Origin: Croceivirga sp.
Lineage (GTDB): Bacteria > Bacteroidota > Bacteroidia > Flavobacteriales > Flavobacteriaceae
NCBI GenBank assembly: GCA_028284935.1
Contig: JANQQQ010000023.1
Span: 29,247 to 93,246, forward strand
Length of the DNA: 64,000 bases
Direction: 5' to 3'
Each line of letters starts with the position of its first letter. Position 1 is the stretch's first letter. Positions 60,739-64,000 of the stretch are shown in pieces. The translations under genes and the position numbers were made by a program. The notes beneath the pieces are model-generated. The model was not told the DNA's origin, searched no databases, and was given only the letters and a program-made list of their open reading frames with translations.

Positions 60739-62787
60739 TTACCTGTTTATGTAGATATAACCTGATAGTTGTTGCATAGTACCACTGTCATCCTCGTAAT
60801 CTATAATATAGAAATACGTTCCCACTGGTAATCTGCTGTCTTGATCAACGGTGACCCTTCCTTCCGAGGTCCCATCAAATACATTGCCTGAGGAGTTATA
60901 GGCTCTGGTCTGAAATACCAATACGCCCCATCGGTTATAAATCTTTACGGTATTGTTTGGATAATTTTCTATGTTTTCTATTCTAAGTACATCGTGTATG
61001 CCATCACCATTGGGTGTAATTACATTGAATACTTCGATATCGGCATCAGTTGGGCCCAAATCAGGATCCAAATAATTTGGTATGCCATCGTTGTCACTGT
61101 CATCATTGCTTACATCACCATCTTCGTTTGGATCTTCATCAGGGGTCTCAATACCATCATCATCGTCGTCGATATCCCTAAAATCCGGAATACTGTCACC
61201 GTCCGTATCAGGAAGTCCGGTTTGTGGATCATCCAGTTCATCATTGACATCATCATCACTAACTTCATCTCCCTCATAACCATCGTCCAGACCATCTCCA
61301 TCAGCATCGTTTCCAGTAGGGACAACATCAGCTACGCCATCTTGATCAAAGTCATGGCCTTCAATGCTATCCAGAACACCATCATTATCACTATCCTCAT
61401 CAACATAATCCGGTAGTCCGTCACCATCGCTATCAACAGGAACCAACCCAACGTTACCATTATCTTCATACGCATCGTCCAGACCATTGCCATTTGCATC
61501 CACGCCACTCGGTTCTATATAATCGGCAACCAATTGAGCTTCCACATTGTCCGGTATTCCATCATTATCGCTATCGATATCCAGATAATCCGGTATTCCA
61601 TCCCCATCCGTATCCGTAGGGTTGGTACTTGGGTCATAGTCCCCGTCTAAATTCAAGTCTTCAAACAAATCCACGATACCATCATTGTCAGCATCCAAAT
61701 CAGAAGCTGGATTAACGATAACCGTAACCGTAGCGGTACTGCAATTACCTACACCATCGCAAATAGTGTATTCGAACGTATCAGTTCCCGTAAATCCTGG
61801 ATTGGCAGTATAGATAACAGTATCATCCGAGGGATCGTTAGGTGTACCATTATTATCTATGGTGGCCACTCCGTTTGATGGCATAGTGATGACCAAAGTG
61901 CCGTTGTTTGGAAGATCATTATCATTGGCCAGAATATCAATGGTCAGCGCAACGCCCTCTTCTGCCGTGACAAAATCGTCAATGGCATCGACTATAGGCA
62001 ATACGTCAACCGTGACCGTAGCTATACCGCAATAATCCCCCATATCGTTGCAAACGGTATAATCAAAAGTATCGGTTCCATTGAAATCGGGGTCTGGGAT
62101 GTACGTAACAATATCATCGGTTGGGTCATTTGGGGTACCGTTATCATCTATGGTAACCGTTCCATTTGCAGGGTTTGTCGTTGTTAAAGTACCCGTAGTA
62201 GGTAAATCATCATCATTCAGGAATATTGGCACCATGACTGAATCATCTTCGTCAACCGTAACGAAGTCGTCTTCAAGATCCGCTCCTTGTTGCAGGCATA
62301 CGACTGTAAATCTTGGCAATTCCATTGAATTGCCAACTTTAGTTATGGTGGCCACGTAACGTGCCACTGTTTCCGTAGCTATGACCATAGGTTGTGTCCC
62401 GGTTAGCGAAGCATTGCTCCAGCTAACGGTTGCACTGCCCTGGACATTTGCTGAAATGTCCAAAGTGACCTCATTATCAGGGGCATTGCAATCAGTCAGG
62501 ATAAAATACCCGGTTGCATTTGATCCACAAAGCGTGCCCTCGTAGGTTGCAAAATATACCCCTGGCCGGGTTGCCTCATAAAAAGAGTTGGTGCCTAGGA
62601 CAGTACTTGTATCCGACGCCTCAAACCAGCGGTAATTGGATCGGGTTCCTTCACTATCATTGGTAGGCGCCTGTAATAAAAACTGGGCATTCACCAAGCA
62701 CATTCCCAACATTAAAAAGCAAATGCTGAGAATTTGGGTTTTATATGTGTTGAAATAGTTCAAATCGATTTGGGGTGGTTTACACAA
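60739..62787 (-). CDS. Large secreted protein with cadherin-like and TSP3 repeats and gliding-type C-terminal domain
   Basis: 682 residues. The frame has no early ATG: TTG 62787 (1 base after the previous stop) is the best start, with TTG 62763 as an alternative. Signal segment [17 protein letters not shown]. Two tandem-95/cadherin-like repeats follow ([48 protein letters not shown]). Acidic TSP3 calcium repeats fill about 370-590 ([19 protein letters not shown]). The gliding-motility-associated C-terminal domain (about 596-682) has [16 protein letters not shown] and [11 protein letters not shown]. It is a type IX cargo, partner of the adjacent SprF-like protein. Confidence 0.9.
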   Translation of the reverse strand: MCKPPQIDLNYFNTYKTQILSICFLMLGMCLVNAQFLLQAPTNDSEGTRSNYRWFEASDTSTVLGTNSFYEATRPGVYFATYEGTLCGSNATGYFILTDCNAPDNEVTLDISANVQGSATVSWSNASLTGTQPMVIATETVARYVATITKVGNSMELPRFTVVCLQQGADLEDDFVTVDEDDSVMVPIFLNDDDLPTTGTLTTTNPANGTVTIDDNGTPNDPTDDIVTYIPDPDFNGTDTFDYTVCNDMGDYCGIATVTVDVLPIVDAIDDFVTAEEGVALTIDILANDNDLPNNGTLVITMPSNGVATIDNNGTPNDPSDDTVIYTANPGFTGTDTFEYTICDGVGNCSTATVTVIVNPASDLDADNDGIVDLFEDLNLDGDYDPSTNPTDTDGDGIPDYLDIDSDNDGIPDNVEAQLVADYIEPSGVDANGNGLDDAYEDNGNVGLVPVDSDGDGLPDYVDEDSDNDGVLDSIEGHDFDQDGVADVVPTGNDADGDGLDDGYEGDEVSDDDVNDELDDPQTGLPDTDGDSIPDFRDIDDDDDGIETPDEDPNEDGDVSNDDSDNDGIPNYLDPDLGPTDADIEVFNVITPNGDGIHDVLRIENIENYPNNTVKIYNRWGVLVFQTRAYNSSGNVFDGTSEGRVTVDQDSRLPVGTYFYIIDYEDDSGTMQQLSGYIYINR

Positions 62788-62788
62788 G

Positions 62789-63436
62789 TTATTTTACCAC
62801 AAATACCACATTGATCAAGGAATTGTAGTCAGTCGGTTGATTATCGATATCGTACGTCATTACTCCTGTGGCACCATCAATACTGATATCACTAAATACA
62901 TTAGGGTCATAATACGTAACATAATAGTAAAGTTCATTCGCAGCGTAAGTTGGAATATCCGGAGCTGTTACTGCACCATCTACGCTTCTTACTAAATTTG
63001 CGTTCCCAGAACCAAATTGATTGATATACTCGGTGTAGAGATTGATTGTCCGACCATTCCCACTTGTTGAGGCATCAATGGCAATTGATGGTGGATAAAA
63101 AATCCGTCCAGATGCTGAAGTAATTGGGGTAATGGCCTGCACCACGTCTTCCACCGTAGATTCGTTGGTCGCATCACCATCAGCATCGACTGCGGTAGCG
63201 AGGTCCACCTCCGACGCGTCCTGATTATCAGTAGATCTGGTCCAACCGGAGGCTGTGTACCAATAAATGGTTCCTTCGTCCGTACTGTAAGCGCATGATC
63301 CGACAGGGGCCGTTGTAATGCCCGTTATTTGAGCAGTTGTTCCCGAAGGCATGCCCATTACGGATCCCGCATCAATTTGTGCCTTTGCTCCTAAGCAAAA
63401 GACAAAAATTCCAAAGGTTAGTACTGCTTTTCTCAT
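62789..63436 (-). CDS. Secreted DxDxE-rich repeat protein
   Basis: 215 residues, signal peptide ending LGAKAQ. It shares a motif with the next gene upstream: [14 protein letters not shown]...[12 protein letters not shown] here and QDADEVDLATNVD...DETNVQEALDAL there. The rest is beta-rich with [16 protein letters not shown], typical of flavobacterial repeat secreted proteins that precede gliding-type proteins. No sorting domain was seen. Function unknown; likely envelope or appendage component. Confidence 0.7.
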   Translation of the reverse strand: MRKAVLTFGIFVFCLGAKAQIDAGSVMGMPSGTTAQITGITTAPVGSCAYSTDEGTIYWYTASGWTRSTDNQDASEVDLATAVDADGDATNESTVEDVVQAITPITSASGRIFYPPSIAIDASTSGNGRTINLYTEYINQFGSGNANLVRSVDGAVTAPDIPTYAANELYYYVTYYDPNVFSDISIDGATGVMTYDIDNQPTDYNSLINVVFVVK

Positions 63437-63461
63437 TCTATATTCTTGGTTAGCTTTTTAG

Positions 63462-64000
63462 TTATGGAATAACGATTACGGTAAACATGAACTCCAAATC
63501 GATATCATCTTTTTGTGTGGTACCATTGTCACTATCACCTATGTTTACACTAAATCCAGTTGTCGCCTGGCTATAGTACGTTATGCCCGGATCATCATAG
63601 TTTTGACTTCCATTGCCAGGGCAATCGCCGTCACAATCAGTTGTGGCAACTTGTATAATGTAATCGTCATTGGCAAGAGCAGTAGTAAAGGTTATTTGGT
63701 AATCCCCTTCATTGATTCTGGAAACAGTAGCTCCATATATATTTATTGCCGCCCCAGTGCCAGCTACTTTACCCGTCGCATAAATCTTGGGCATCAATGC
63801 CAAAGCATCCAAGGCCTCTTGTACATTGGTTTCATCAGTCCCATTTTCATCCAAATCAACATTAGTTGCCAAGTCTACTTCATCAGCGTCTTGGATCTCA
63901 TTTGTGTCATCGTTCACATAGGGGCTAAGGTCCACCGGCGTTGCATCGTTGGTAAGGCTCAGCTCGTTGGTGGCCCCGTTTAGGCTCAGGTCCTGGTCGT
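63462..64000 (-). CDS. Large repeat protein, C-terminal part (start outside window)
   Basis: The frame is open from the right edge to a stop at 63462, at least 178 residues. It contains DQDLSLNGATNELSLTNDATPVDLSPYVN and EVDLATNVDLDENGTDETNVQEAL, the repeat units of flavobacterial adhesin-like repeat proteins, followed by a small beta domain ending FMFTVIVIP. GTG 63935 is an internal codon, not the start. It is the first visible gene of the secretion cluster. Confidence 0.75.
   Translation of the reverse strand, partial: DQDLSLNGATNELSLTNDATPVDLSPYVNDDTNEIQDADEVDLATNVDLDENGTDETNVQEALDALALMPKIYATGKVAGTGAAINIYGATVSRINEGDYQITFTTALANDDYIIQVATTDCDGDCPGNGSQNYDDPGITYYSQATTGFSVNIGDSDNGTTQKDDIDLEFMFTVIVIP

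Noticed and set aside
60994..61416. 140-codon Ile/Val/Thr-rich plus-strand frame
   Set aside because: Antisense of Asp-rich calcium repeats, which always give Ile/Val-rich shadows.
61060..61680. Repetitive DNA looking like a tandem repeat or CRISPR array
   Set aside because: Repeats are imperfect and codon-phased; they encode TSP3 calcium repeats.

Overview
The window looks like chromosome from a marine-type Flavobacteriaceae (Bacteroidota). The evidence is a type IX secretion/gliding locus (a PorP/SprF-like porin beside a protein with a gliding-type C-terminal domain), three DUF5916 outer-membrane proteins, LytTR regulators, DUF4295 next to rpmG-rpmB, promoter -7 boxes of the TAnnTTTG type, lipoproteins and secreted proteins typical of the group, and moderate GC with tightly packed genes. 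I saw no rRNA, tRNA, CRISPR array, insertion sequence or prophage. The genus cannot be fixed from the sequence alone.

Layout. 0-2.7 kb: the end of a parvulin-like lipoprotein gene and a four-gene operon (two SRPBCC proteins, an unknown and a class-A beta-lactamase-like lipoprotein). 2.8-4.7 kb: a fasciclin gene divergent from a SigK-like sigma / RskA-like anti-sigma pair. 4.7-7.7 kb: DoxX plus Tat-exported Gfo/Idh oxidoreductase, then aquaporin Z. 7.8-12.4 kb: a LytS/LytT-like two-component pair divergent from an NTF2-like secreted protein and a DUF5916 protein, with a LytTR-type operator between them. 12.4-23.4 kb: a housekeeping block (rimO, ftsY, DUF4295, rpmG, rpmB, cinA) interrupted by serine hydrolase, amidase, DUF2911, methyltransferase and a large calcium-repeat secreted protein. 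23.5-32 kb: Hpt, FAH-family, exonuclease, hydrolase, 2-oxoacid dehydrogenase E2, recR, a Na+/solute symporter, GNAT, a CoA-binding protein and fabH. 32-39 kb: an S9 peptidase, htpG and two unknown secreted proteins. 39-43 kb: a membrane LytTR regulator, two tandem paralogous membrane proteins and a DoxX-like protein. 43-47.5 kb: a second ECF sigma with a membrane partner, a DUF6249 protein, MOSC, and an AraC-AlkB pair.

47.8-50.9 kb is the most system-like accessory segment. It is a six-gene, overlapping operon of SPFH protein, two PH-like membrane proteins, DUF4177, alpha/beta hydrolase and a small Arc-type ribbon-helix-helix protein. An ATGATATCAT palindrome with a half-site one helical turn away lies just upstream. 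51-55.5 kb holds a tandem duplication of DUF5916 proteins that kept its promoter region. 55.5-57.5 kb encodes a DUF819 membrane protein and a DUF4369 lipoprotein. 57.5-59.7 kb is idi-queD-manA plus a small unknown gene. 59.8-64 kb is the type IX secretion-associated adhesin cluster, whose first gene runs off the right edge.

Regulatory structure that can be read directly includes: two back-to-back ECF-type promoters (GTAAC-N17-CGTC) between the sigma gene at 43.6-44.2 kb and the DUF6249 gene; a 21-bp-period direct repeat plus an inverted copy between the LytTR system and its divergent neighbours; a sigma-54-like element with a TGTCAGTTTGTCA block before htpG; and three stem-loops in a gene-free stretch near fabH. 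Functional statements rest on family recognition by eye. No searches were run.
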